Made by a program: the position numbers and the translations under genes
Notes under the pieces: generated by a model
Databases searched by the model: none
Seen by the model: only the letters and a program-made list of their open reading frames with translations
Told to the model about the DNA's origin: nothing
NCBI RefSeq assembly: GCF_011761345.1
Contig: NZ_JAASRY010000001.1
Coordinates: 806,001-870,000, forward strand
From: Thalassobacillus devorans
GTDB lineage: Bacteria > Bacillota > Bacilli > Bacillales > Halobacillaceae
Reading direction: 5' to 3'
Length of the DNA: 64,000 nt
Shown: piece by piece, positions 35,907 to 43,500 of the stretch
Position numbering within the stretch: position 1 is the stretch's first letter
Layout of the letters: every line of letters starts with the position of its first letter

Positions 35907-35952
35907 GAGCTCCAGCCGAACGTCATTAATAAGCAGACGCTTGCGCTTTTGC
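35907..35952 (-). repeat. Internally deleted copy of the composite repeat
   Basis: GAGCTCCAGC is joined directly to CGAACGTCATTAAT and GACGCTTGCGCTTTTG. Both ends match the full-length copy at 47034-47372, whose ~300-base interior is missing. Confidence 0.65.
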
Positions 35953-35954
35953 CA

Positions 35955-36158
35955 TCAGGATAAATATTTCTCTGTTTTCCGTTCTTTGTAGATGCGGAAG
36001 TCGCCAGTTGCCAGTCTTTGTTTCGTTTTTTCACTTATACGCTCATGACAGCTTGGACACATGTACGTAGTGAGGCGCCGGTTTCTCAGCCGTTTTGCCT
36101 GTAGACAATTACTGTCAATATTGTTTATATCATCGCAAATGACACATTTTACTCGCAT
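35955..36158 (-). CDS. ylaI: Zinc-ribbon-type small protein YlaI
   Basis: 67 residues. Two CxxC pairs (VKCVICDD and TYMCPSCHER) make a zinc ribbon; the middle LQAKRLRNRRLTTYMC and the basic tail are as in B. subtilis YlaI. Likely nucleic-acid or protein binding; function unknown. ATG behind TGAGGTG. Confidence 0.85.
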   Translation of the reverse strand: MRVKCVICDDINNIDSNCLQAKRLRNRRLTTYMCPSCHERISEKTKQRLATGDFRIYKERKTEKYLS

Positions 36159-36366
36159 AATTTCACCTCAGTTAATCATTGGTCTCTTTCTGATACAGGC
36201 TCATTTGAAGCCTGATTTACACGACAGCTTTTATCCGTATAGGAATTCATCCTATTAGCTTGAAAGCTTATAGTAAAAGTATAACATACCGTATATAGAG
36301 ACGCATTAAAGCGAGGGTTTATTAGTAATCCCTCAATGCCGGGTTAAACACAAAGGAGGAATAAGA

Positions 36367-36819
36367 ATGGCGAATCAAGTAGAACAAACTTTAAACGACA
36401 AGCAATACGAACTGCTGCAACAAGAAACATTTATGTTGTTATCCACCTATCATGAAGAGACGCGTTCCCCAATGGTGAATGCGATCAGCTGGGTATATGC
36501 CAAAGACAGAAGGACCCTTGTATTCGCGGTTGATAATCGTTCGGTTATCGTCCGGAATATCAAATCCGCCCCCAAAGTCGTGTTGACTTTAATTGATGCA
36601 GACTCCACTTATTCCATTAAAGGAGAGGGGAAGGTGCTGACCGAACGAATGGAAGAAATTCCATTGAAGCTCGCTAAAATTGAAGTGGACATTGAAGAAG
36701 TAAGAGATGTCATGTTTTACGGAGCAAAAATCTCTAAGGGACCTGACTATGATAAAACATATGATGAGAAAGCTGCGGCCAAGCTGGATCGCCAAGTCAT
36801 GACCTCCTTGAAGGATTAA
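36367..36819 (+). CDS. Pyridoxamine 5'-phosphate oxidase-like flavin-binding protein
   Basis: 150 residues, split-barrel FMN-binding fold: PMVNAISWVYAKDRRTLVFA and SVIVRNIKSAPKVVLTLI are typical of small PPOX-type proteins. Likely a flavin-dependent oxidoreductase or flavin/haem-binding protein; no substrate can be assigned. ATG behind AAAGGAGG. Single gene. Confidence 0.78.
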   Translation: MANQVEQTLNDKQYELLQQETFMLLSTYHEETRSPMVNAISWVYAKDRRTLVFAVDNRSVIVRNIKSAPKVVLTLIDADSTYSIKGEGKVLTERMEEIPLKLAKIEVDIEEVRDVMFYGAKISKGPDYDKTYDEKAAAKLDRQVMTSLKD

Positions 36820-36892
36820 CCAGAAAAATACCGTTTCAAATAAATACTTTTCGGGAAGTGTATTTACAGAAGACCAAGAAAGGATGATTTCT

Positions 36893-37174
36893 TTGAGGAA
36901 AAGATGGATTTTTTCAACGGTAGGTGCACTAGGCGCAGGTACTTTGGCATACTTGCTGAAGGACGAAGAACGCCGGGGCCAATGGAAAGGGAAAGCACAG
37001 TCACTTTTCACTAAGTCTAATGGCAGTGATTTACCAGTAGAAGCAGCTGGAAATCCGCAGGAAGACAATCATGAAAATACTAAAATGGTGTCCGAGGGTT
37101 CTCAATTCGGAGTCCAGTATTATAATGAACTGACTGAAAAAGAGCGGGAAATACTTGAAAAAGCAAACAGCTAA
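36893..37174 (+). CDS. Small hypothetical protein with N-terminal hydrophobic segment
   Basis: 93 residues from a TTG nine bases after AGAAAGG; the ATG nine bases earlier touches the ribosome site. A short basic N terminus (MRKRWIF) and hydrophobic segment (STVGALGAGTLAYLL) could anchor it; the rest is polar and ends TEKEREILEKA. Not recognised. Its terminator overlaps the stop codon. Confidence 0.6.
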   Translation: MRKRWIFSTVGALGAGTLAYLLKDEERRGQWKGKAQSLFTKSNGSDLPVEAAGNPQEDNHENTKMVSEGSQFGVQYYNELTEKEREILEKANS

Positions 37175-37205
37175 ATCCTGAAAAGGGTTTAGCTGTTCTT
37201 TTTTT
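37166..37205 (+). terminator. Terminator overlapping the stop of the preceding small gene
   Basis: AACAGCTAAATCC and GGGTTTAGCTGTT arms, then CTTTTTTT. The left arm contains the last codons and the TAA stop. Confidence 0.8.
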
Positions 37206-37253
37206 AGTTTAGGAAATTATAAAATTTTCTTTTTGTGTATATTTTTACGTAGT

Positions 37254-37379
37254 GGGTTACATCCAGCTCCAGCGCCTACCCCCTCGAGGTCTTAAGTCAA
37301 TCCTCTCTGTGACAAAAAACGTCACGGCGAGCCTTGCCTTAAGCTTGTCGGGGGTGAGCAAGGCGCTTGCGCTTTTGTA
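37254..37379 (-). repeat. Composite dispersed repeat, empty form, copy 2
   Basis: GTTACATCCAGCTCCAGCGCC, CCCCTCGAGGTCTTAAGTCA, CCTCTCTGTGA directly joined to CAAAAAACGTCAC, then CTTAAGCTTGTCGG and GGCGCTTGCGCTTTTG. It is the reverse complement of copy 1 without the 94-base insert. It ends at the ylaJ stop. Confidence 0.8.
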
Positions 37380-37381
37380 TT

Positions 37382-37990
37382 TCAATTATTTTCTTTGTTC
37401 AAATGTTCGTTGGATTGCTCTTCTTCGATTTCATCCAGCTTCTGTTCTTCTTTTTCAGGAACAGATTCTTTATTCGGATCAGGCTCTTCCGGGCGGTCGT
37501 CATCAATTGGCATTTCCGGCATGTAACGACCGACAATGGCACTTAATTCTTCGCTAATGGCCTGAACCGGATGGCCCTCCTGCAGTTTGTTGTTCAATTG
37601 TCTGATGCGTTCCACACCATCTGCATCGGCAACAACTACTGCTTGTTTTCCGTATGGGTCATGTTTCAATGATTCTCCTACAGAATATTTAATCGTTCCC
37701 ACCCGGGACCGATCTAATTCCTTATCAACATCTATGCCTACCACAACATAAGGACCCAGCACAATGGCAGTAGCATCATGTACATTTGGGACTTCTGTTG
37801 CCAGTTTAGCTAAGTGTTGTGCAATTTCCTGATTGGAGCGATCTTCCTTTTCTATAGGATCTGAATCTTTTACCATCAACGGTTCCGTTCCATCACGCTC
37901 TTGCTGTAATGTCTCCGGATCGTCGTTCTGACAAGCCGTCAAAGCGAATAAAGCAGTCAATATCAAGGCGTTAAGCATATGTTTTTTCAT
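37382..37990 (-). CDS. ylaJ: YhcN/YlaJ-family sporulation lipoprotein
   Basis: 202 residues. Lipoprotein signal (LFALTAC, Cys20), an Asp/Glu-rich linker, then the YhcN/YlaJ domain (IAQHLAKLATEVPNVHDATA, VVGIDVDKELDRSRVGTIKY) and an acidic tail. Family members sit in the spore inner membrane and affect germination. ATG behind AAGAAGGTG. Divergent from ylaK as in B. subtilis. Confidence 0.88.
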   Translation of the reverse strand: MKKHMLNALILTALFALTACQNDDPETLQQERDGTEPLMVKDSDPIEKEDRSNQEIAQHLAKLATEVPNVHDATAIVLGPYVVVGIDVDKELDRSRVGTIKYSVGESLKHDPYGKQAVVVADADGVERIRQLNNKLQEGHPVQAISEELSAIVGRYMPEMPIDDDRPEEPDPNKESVPEKEEQKLDEIEEEQSNEHLNKENN

Positions 37991-38111
37991 AGTAAGTTCA
38001 CCTTCTTTTTTTACTAGCGTTTGTCAGGTCGTCTATCCTTATGCATCGGAACATATAAATGAGGTAAGAACCCTTGAAACCCTTCAACCTGATATATAGG
38101 AGGCGTACTGT

Positions 38112-39434
38112 TTGAAAAAAATCTATGTCTTGGATACGAACGTCCTGCTTCAGGATCCAAACGCAATTTATACGTTTGAGGATAATGAAGTCATCATTCC
38201 AGCCGTCGTATTAGAAGAAGTGGATACGAAGAAAAGAATCATGGAAGAAATTGGCCGCAATGCAAGGCAGGTATCGCGTATCATTGATAGGCTTCGCGTG
38301 AAAGGTGAACTGCACAAAGGGATTCTGCTTCGCAATGGGGGTAAATTAAAAATCGAATTGAACCACCGTTCTTATCAGAAAATGGAAGAAATTTTTGTAG
38401 AAAAAACAAATGATAACCGGATCTTGGCAGTAGCACTTAACTTGCACGAAGAAGAAAAACAAAAGAAAAACGGCAAACAGGTGATTCTTGTTTCGAAAGA
38501 TATGCTGATGCGGGTAAAAGCGGATGCGATGGGGATACCAGCTGAGGACTTCCTTAATGAACGGGCCATTCACAAAGATGAAATATACACCGGCTTTTCG
38601 GAACTTTATGCCGAAAAAGAAGTCCTGGATCGCTTTTACAAAGATGGGCAGCTTCCCATCCAGGAATTGACACGGTCATATTACTCGAATGAATTTTTTA
38701 TTTTAAAAAACCGGAACAACCCGTCACAATCAGCAATGGGGATGGTAAACCAACAGGGATTTTTAAAACCCTGCCAATTTTCCAATGAACATGTGTGGGG
38801 GATTAAACCAAGAAATGCGCAGCAGATCATGGCTATGGAACTGCTGCTAAGACGGGACATACCATTAGTGACGTTGACGGGGAAAGCTGGGACAGGCAAA
38901 ACGTTGCTGGCACTGGCTGCCGGATTAATGCAAATTGAAGATTTAGGATTGTATAAAAAGATGTTAGTAGCACGTCCAATTGTACCACTGGGGAAAGATT
39001 TAGGTTATCTTCCGGGAGAGAAAGATGAAAAGCTGAGACCGTGGGTCCAGCCGATTTATGATAACCTGGAGCATTTATTCAATGTGAAAAAGCCAGGGGA
39101 GCTGGATGGCATTTTATCAGGTCTTGGTTCGATACAAGTAGAAGCATTGACTTACATCAGGGGCAGAAGTATACCCGATCAGCTCATCTTAATCGATGAG
39201 GCGCAGAACCTGACCCGCCATGAAGTGAAAACCATCCTGACAAGAATCGGGGAGGGAAGTAAAATTGTCCTTCTTGGAGACACGCAGCAGATCGATCATC
39301 CTTATCTAGACGAATATAATAATGGGCTTATGCATGTAGTGGAGAAATTCAAGCATCATAATTTGAGCGGACATGTGAAGCTGATAAAAGGGGAGCGTTC
39401 ACCGCTCGCCCAGCTCGCAGCCGATTTCTTGTAA
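38112..39434 (+). CDS. ylaK: PIN-PhoH fusion ATPase (YlaK)
   Basis: 440 residues, TTG start behind ATAGGAGGCG. N-terminal PIN domain (VLDTNVLLQDP, acidic residues about 7 and 40-43) to about 150, then a PhoH ATPase domain with Walker A GKAGTGKTLLA (about 257-267), conserved LGYLPGEKDEKLRPW, and Walker B LILIDEAQN. PhoH2-type PIN-ATPase fusions act on RNA in other bacteria; here the function is inferred only. Followed by two long inverted repeats. Confidence 0.92.
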   Translation: MKKIYVLDTNVLLQDPNAIYTFEDNEVIIPAVVLEEVDTKKRIMEEIGRNARQVSRIIDRLRVKGELHKGILLRNGGKLKIELNHRSYQKMEEIFVEKTNDNRILAVALNLHEEEKQKKNGKQVILVSKDMLMRVKADAMGIPAEDFLNERAIHKDEIYTGFSELYAEKEVLDRFYKDGQLPIQELTRSYYSNEFFILKNRNNPSQSAMGMVNQQGFLKPCQFSNEHVWGIKPRNAQQIMAMELLLRRDIPLVTLTGKAGTGKTLLALAAGLMQIEDLGLYKKMLVARPIVPLGKDLGYLPGEKDEKLRPWVQPIYDNLEHLFNVKKPGELDGILSGLGSIQVEALTYIRGRSIPDQLILIDEAQNLTRHEVKTILTRIGEGSKIVLLGDTQQIDHPYLDEYNNGLMHVVEKFKHHNLSGHVKLIKGERSPLAQLAADFL

Positions 39435-39476
39435 ATCTTTAAAAAGGCCCAAATAAATCTCAATGTTGATTTACAA

Positions 39477-39680
39477 ATAAAGCTCCCTTTTTTACTGAAG
39501 ACTCAGTTTCGAGATAGTTGGATCCGTTACCATAAGCGGAAAGGGATGGTCTGGGAAACGACTCGCTTTCCTGCGGGGGACCTGGCAAGCTTCCTCGTGA
39601 GGGATCTCGCCTAGCTCCTTCTCCCGCGGGAGTCTCCCCGTTTCCCTGCCCATCCAGCTATTTCTGTAATAAACGGACCC
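39477..39680 (-). repeat. ~200-bp palindromic repeat, minus orientation (copy L1)
   Basis: On the minus strand it runs from GGGTCCGTTTATT through GGGAAACGGGGAGACTCCCG, GGAGAAGGAGCTAGGCGAGA and GGAAAGCGAGTCGTTTCCC to TATCTCGAAACTGAGTCTTC and AAGGGAGCTTT. The GGGAAACG and CGTTTCCC blocks pair as outer arms of a long imperfect stem. Confidence 0.8.
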
Positions 39681-39799
39681 TTCAAAAGGGGAAAGGGAGT
39701 ACAATAAAACCTTTATTCTCAGGCATTTATAAAGGATATAGGGGAACCAAAATCTTCTTTCTATTATCATAGGCATTTTTTACAAGTGTGATTTCGAGA

Positions 39800-39985
39800 A
39801 TTTCCTATGGTAAAGGGGCGTAGGGAAACGGTGAGACTCCTCTGGGATATGCGGGATCGCTGAGGCCCCGCAAGGCGAAGCCTGAGGAGACTCAGCACAC
39901 GCCCACGGAAAGCGAATCGTTTCCCGGAGCCCCTAACCCCCAATAAATATCTCGAAATCAAGTCTTCGACTTTTCGGCCCTTTAA
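39800..39985 (+). repeat. ~200-bp palindromic repeat, plus orientation (copy L2)
   Basis: GGGAAACGGTGAGACTCCTC, GGCGAAGCCTGAGGAGACTC, GGAAAGCGAATCGTTTCCC and the tail ATCTCGAAATCAAGTCTTCG. It is tail-to-tail inverted relative to L1 with about 120 bases between. Confidence 0.8.
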
Positions 39986-40034
39986 TTGAAGACCTTTTAT
40001 GGTAAATCTACAACTTGTTTTAAAAAACTTCAAT

Positions 40035-40083
40035 AAAGCTGGCATCCAGAGGTTTGGTACAACCTTGGGTGCCAGCTTTTTGA
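40035..40083. terminator. Terminator of ylaL
   Basis: AAAGCTGGCATCC and GGGTGCCAGCTTT arms (one mismatch-like G-T), with inner pairing AGGTT/AACCT. T-rich flanks on both strands. Confidence 0.75.
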
Positions 40084-40094
40084 ATAACTGCAGA

Positions 40095-40583
40095 TTAATT
40101 GAAAAGGATTTTTGTAACGCCTTTAATCGGTTCGTTTTTGTTGCTTCCGTCTTCCCAATACAGATGAATTGGACCATCTTCTTTTAACGGACGGCCTTCG
40201 ACAGAAAACAACGCAAGTGCCTGCCTCATGTCTTCGATTGAAATTTCTTTGTTTCCTTGTGTCGTCTCCAACGTAACGCCCTTCGAATCATTGGCAGGTT
40301 CGCTCGTCTTGATAAAAGGTTTTAAATCCATTAAATATGTCTCTTTTAGGATTTTTTCTTTCTCAAAACGGGAAATACTTCTATTAACGGGTGGGTCGAT
40401 TTTTTGTTGGTAAATTTCACGATCCCAACGCATGGAAGCTTTCTGCAGTTCATCTTCCTCCGTATTTTCTTTATCAACTGTACCGAATGCTTCTTCCAAA
40501 GTTATCTTCCGATCATCAAAAATCCATACAGTCGGATCCAGAGTGATTGGATAGTTCACATTTCCTGCTATTTGAACAATCAT
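40095..40583 (-). CDS. ylaL: YlaL-family protein
   Basis: 162 residues from the ATG behind AAAGGTGG (MIVQIAGNVNYPITLDP), close to B. subtilis YlaL (161). Soluble, with a segment VWIFDDRKITLEEAF and a helical middle. Function unknown. Its place opposite ylaK and before the glutaminase matches B. subtilis. Confidence 0.75.
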   Translation of the reverse strand: MIVQIAGNVNYPITLDPTVWIFDDRKITLEEAFGTVDKENTEEDELQKASMRWDREIYQQKIDPPVNRSISRFEKEKILKETYLMDLKPFIKTSEPANDSKGVTLETTQGNKEISIEDMRQALALFSVEGRPLKEDGPIHLYWEDGSNKNEPIKGVTKILFN

Positions 40584-40669
40584 GGCAAGGGCCACCTTTC
40601 AATAAAATAATCACCATAATTCAGAATAGCAAAAAATTGTAATCATTGCACCCGAAGGAGGTAATAAAA

Positions 40670-41602
40670 GTGGCCAAAAATTTAACGAAAGAAGTATTAG
40701 AAGATTGGCTGGAAAACGTAAGACCCTTAGCGAGAGATGGAAAGGTCGCAGACTATATACCTGCATTAGCAAAGCAGGACCCCGACGAACTGGCAGTCGC
40801 TGTCTATGATCTGGACGGAGAATGTATCAGCGCCGGGAACCTTGTCTGCTGTTTTACACTGCAAAGTATCTCCAAGGTACTTTCCCTTGCTTTAGCTTTA
40901 ATGGACAATGGGGAAGAATATGTCTTTGAGCGTGTTGGCATGGAGCCGACCGGAGACCCTTTCCACTCGATTTATCGACTGGAGCAGCATGCACCTTCAA
41001 AACCCCTGAACCCGATGATTAATGCCGGCGCCCTGGCTGTAACAAATATGATTCACGGGGCGACGCCTGATGAAAAAGTAGGGAGACTGCTCAGCTTCAT
41101 TCATGAAATGACAGATGACCAGTCTATTCGATACAACGAAGACGTGGCGGTGTCTGAATTCCAGACAGCATACTTGAACCGCTCCCTTTGCTACTATATG
41201 AAACAGCATGGCGTAATTGAGGGAAGTGTAGAAGAAAACCTGGACGCTTATACGAAACAGTGTGCAATCGAAGTAAACATCAATCATCTGGCCCGTATCG
41301 GTGCTATTTTTGCCAATGATGGCAAAGACCTCGAGTCTGGGCGGCAAATCATTCCAAGGCATTTGGCCCGTATTTGTAAAACATTCATGGTGACGTGTGG
41401 CATGTACGATGCTTCTGGTTCTTTTGCCATCCGGGTAGGAATCCCAGCGAAAAGTGGTGTATCCGGCGCAGTAGTTGGTTCGGTCAACGGCTTTGGCGGA
41501 ATCGCCGTATACGGTGCAGCCCTAGACGAAAAAGGAAACAGCGTCGTCGGCTTAAAACTATTGGAACTCCTCGCCAACCGCTATGATTTATCTATATTTT
41601 AA
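40670..41602 (+). CDS. glsA: Glutaminase
   Basis: 310 residues, GTG start behind CGAAGGAGG; B. subtilis YlaM (GlsA2) has 309. Serine-dependent beta-lactamase-like fold: the nucleophile Ser is in FTLQSISKVL, and the conserved NPMINAGA and SGVSGAVVG segments are present. It hydrolyses glutamine to glutamate and ammonia. Glutamate also serves as a compatible solute. No terminator of ordinary form is seen before ylaN. Confidence 0.93.
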   Translation: MAKNLTKEVLEDWLENVRPLARDGKVADYIPALAKQDPDELAVAVYDLDGECISAGNLVCCFTLQSISKVLSLALALMDNGEEYVFERVGMEPTGDPFHSIYRLEQHAPSKPLNPMINAGALAVTNMIHGATPDEKVGRLLSFIHEMTDDQSIRYNEDVAVSEFQTAYLNRSLCYYMKQHGVIEGSVEENLDAYTKQCAIEVNINHLARIGAIFANDGKDLESGRQIIPRHLARICKTFMVTCGMYDASGSFAIRVGIPAKSGVSGAVVGSVNGFGGIAVYGAALDEKGNSVVGLKLLELLANRYDLSIF

Positions 41603-41741
41603 ATGACAGCATTTTTGCATTTATGCACGCAAATAGGGATAAGAGGTATGGGTTTTGAAGTTTAACATATATCTTATATTGCAATTTGGCGGGACAGACG
41701 ATAATATAGTAGTAGAAGTCTGTTATTGGAGGGGATTTTTG

Positions 41742-42023
41742 ATGTTATCTGATTTGGCTGTAGATCATCGCGAAAAAGCCTACGCCCTTCTCAAGGCTGA
41801 TGCAGATAAGATCTTGAAGTTAATCAAGGTTCAAATGGATAATCTGACCATGCCACAATGTCCTTTATATGAAGAAGTTTTGGATACACAAATGTTCGGG
41901 CTGTCACGTGAAATCGATTTCGCGGTACGACTCGATCTAATAACCGAGGGGGAAGGCAAAGCTTTGCTGGATAACTTGGAACAACAGTTGAATGTATTAC
42001 ATGAAGCTGCACAGAAATCTTGA
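41742..42023 (+). CDS. ylaN: YlaN (UPF0358), iron-linked Fur antagonist
   Basis: 93 residues from ATG behind TGGAGGGG; an upstream in-frame TTG gives a longer reading that lacks a ribosome site. Helical with conserved [20 protein letters not shown] and [14 protein letters not shown]. YlaN binds Fe(II) and modulates Fur in recent work on Bacillus and Staphylococcus. Its own terminator follows, carrying a ~95-bp repeat. Confidence 0.9.
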   Translation: MLSDLAVDHREKAYALLKADADKILKLIKVQMDNLTMPQCPLYEEVLDTQMFGLSREIDFAVRLDLITEGEGKALLDNLEQQLNVLHEAAQKS

Positions 42024-42030
42024 TATATAA

Positions 42031-42071
42031 GCTCAAATTGCGACAGCTAATGTTGTAATTTGGGTTTTTTT
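42031..42071 (+). terminator. Terminator of ylaN
   Basis: CTCAAATTGCGACA and TGTTGTAATTTGGG arms around GCTAA, followed by seven T. Confidence 0.75.
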
Positions 42072-42153
42072 ATACTTTGAGAAAGGATTATTGCTGAAGA
42101 AATACGAAGGCTTTTTCGATAAGGATCTGGCAATAAGCCAAATATTTAAATTG
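42071..42153 (+). repeat. ~95-bp dispersed repeat, copy 4 (divergent)
   Basis: TATACTTTGAG on the T-tract of the ylaN terminator, then AAGGCTTTTTCGATAAGG and CTGGCAATAAGCC. About 12 bases shorter than the others and more decayed. Confidence 0.6.
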
Positions 42154-42300
42154 CGTAATGAAAAGATAAACTTTTGGCGTCACACCAGGCTTTTCTATTT
42201 TCCATATCATACATAACTCGACAGCTATAAAAATACTTGGTTATAAAAAGAAGGAATTTTGCGACGAATCTAGTAAAATATTATAGAGGGATGGAACGTA

Positions 42301-43500
42301 ATGCGACAAAAATTGAAAAATATCGACTTTACTCTGTTTATCATACCGATTCTTTTGACTGGATTTGGAGCTGTGATGATATACAGTGCCAGCATGGTTT
42401 ATGGCCCAGTATTATTGGATACGTCCAGTTTTCACTTTTTGAAAAAACAGCTGATGTGGGGGTCCATCGGCATAGGCTTACTTTTCTTTTTTACCATTTT
42501 TCCTTACAGACATTTGCAGCGGATGACAAAGCTGATTGTATTATTGATGATATTTATGCTGGTGGGGCTATTCTTTTTCGGTAAAAATGTTAACAATGCC
42601 ACCTCATGGTATGACTTGAAATTCATGAGTTTTCAGCCAGCTGAATTTGTAAAAATCGGTTTGATTATTTACCTGTCTGCAATCTATGCGAAAAAGCAGC
42701 GTTACATCGATGATTTTGGTAAAGCCGTCCTTCCGCCCTTGATCTTGACCAGCATGATTCTTGGTTTAATCGTGTTGCAGCCGGATATTGGGACGGCGGC
42801 CATCATCGGGTTGATTGCCAGCTTTGTCATCGCAAGCTCCGGGATTAAAGGGAAACACATCGCTTTATTGATCGGGGTCACACTGGCATTCGTTTTGCTG
42901 CTAGCACCGCAAATGGTTACGGACGAACGGTTATCCCGTTTTACAGGGGCGTTCCAGCCGTTCGAAACACCAGATGGGGACGGCTATCATTTAATCCAAT
43001 CCTATGTGGCAATCGGAACAGGCGGGTTATTTGGGGAAGGCCTGGGACAAGGTGTACAGAAGTTAGGCTTCCTTCCTGAACCGCACACCGATTTCATCAT
43101 GGCTGTCATTGCGGAAGAATTAGGCTTCATTGGTGTCATCATTGTTGTAGGACTGCTGGGGGGACTCGTACTGAGAGGATTGTACATATCCAGACAGTGC
43201 AAGGATACGTTCGGTTCCCTGCTTGCGCTCGGAATTTCTGCAATGATCGGTATCCAGGCATTCATCAACCTTGGAGCAATGTCCGGTATGCTTCCAATCA
43301 CCGGTGTGCCGCTGCCATTTGTAAGCTATGGCGGTTCATCCTTATTAATTATGATGCTCTCTGTCGGTATCTTGAATAATGTCGCACTTACCGTCCGTGT
43401 AAAAGAAGAACAGACAAAAGATCGTCGGCCAGTGCCGGCCGGTAAAAGTACTACGATTCAAAACACAAATCAACCAGAACGACAAGGAGTGAGATCATGA
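42301..43500 (+). CDS. ftsW: SEDS-family cell-division peptidoglycan polymerase FtsW
   Basis: 399 residues, ten membrane helices. SEDS signatures: FQPAEFVKIGLIIYLS, the QPDIGTAAIIG loop with the catalytic Asp, HTDFIMAVIAEELGF and PLPFVSYGGSSL near the C terminus. A ~25-residue polar tail follows. It polymerises glycan strands at the septum with a class B PBP. It overlaps pycA by four bases (ATGA), as the B. subtilis ftsW-pycA pair is adjacent. Confidence 0.93.
   Translation: MRQKLKNIDFTLFIIPILLTGFGAVMIYSASMVYGPVLLDTSSFHFLKKQLMWGSIGIGLLFFFTIFPYRHLQRMTKLIVLLMIFMLVGLFFFGKNVNNATSWYDLKFMSFQPAEFVKIGLIIYLSAIYAKKQRYIDDFGKAVLPPLILTSMILGLIVLQPDIGTAAIIGLIASFVIASSGIKGKHIALLIGVTLAFVLLLAPQMVTDERLSRFTGAFQPFETPDGDGYHLIQSYVAIGTGGLFGEGLGQGVQKLGFLPEPHTDFIMAVIAEELGFIGVIIVVGLLGGLVLRGLYISRQCKDTFGSLLALGISAMIGIQAFINLGAMSGMLPITGVPLPFVSYGGSSLLIMMLSVGILNNVALTVRVKEEQTKDRRPVPAGKSTTIQNTNQPERQGVRS

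Larger units (their letters stand above)
39435..40094. other. 660-base convergent gap filled with repeats
   Basis: Between ylaK and ylaL lie two copies of the ~200-bp palindromic repeat in opposite orientation (39477-39680 and 39800-39985) and the ylaL terminator. No gene is supported; short open frames across the repeats are incidental. Confidence 0.7.

Noticed and set aside
39492-39776. Open frames across the 39.5-kb repeats
   Set aside because: Same reason: repeat-derived, no start signals, no conserved pattern.
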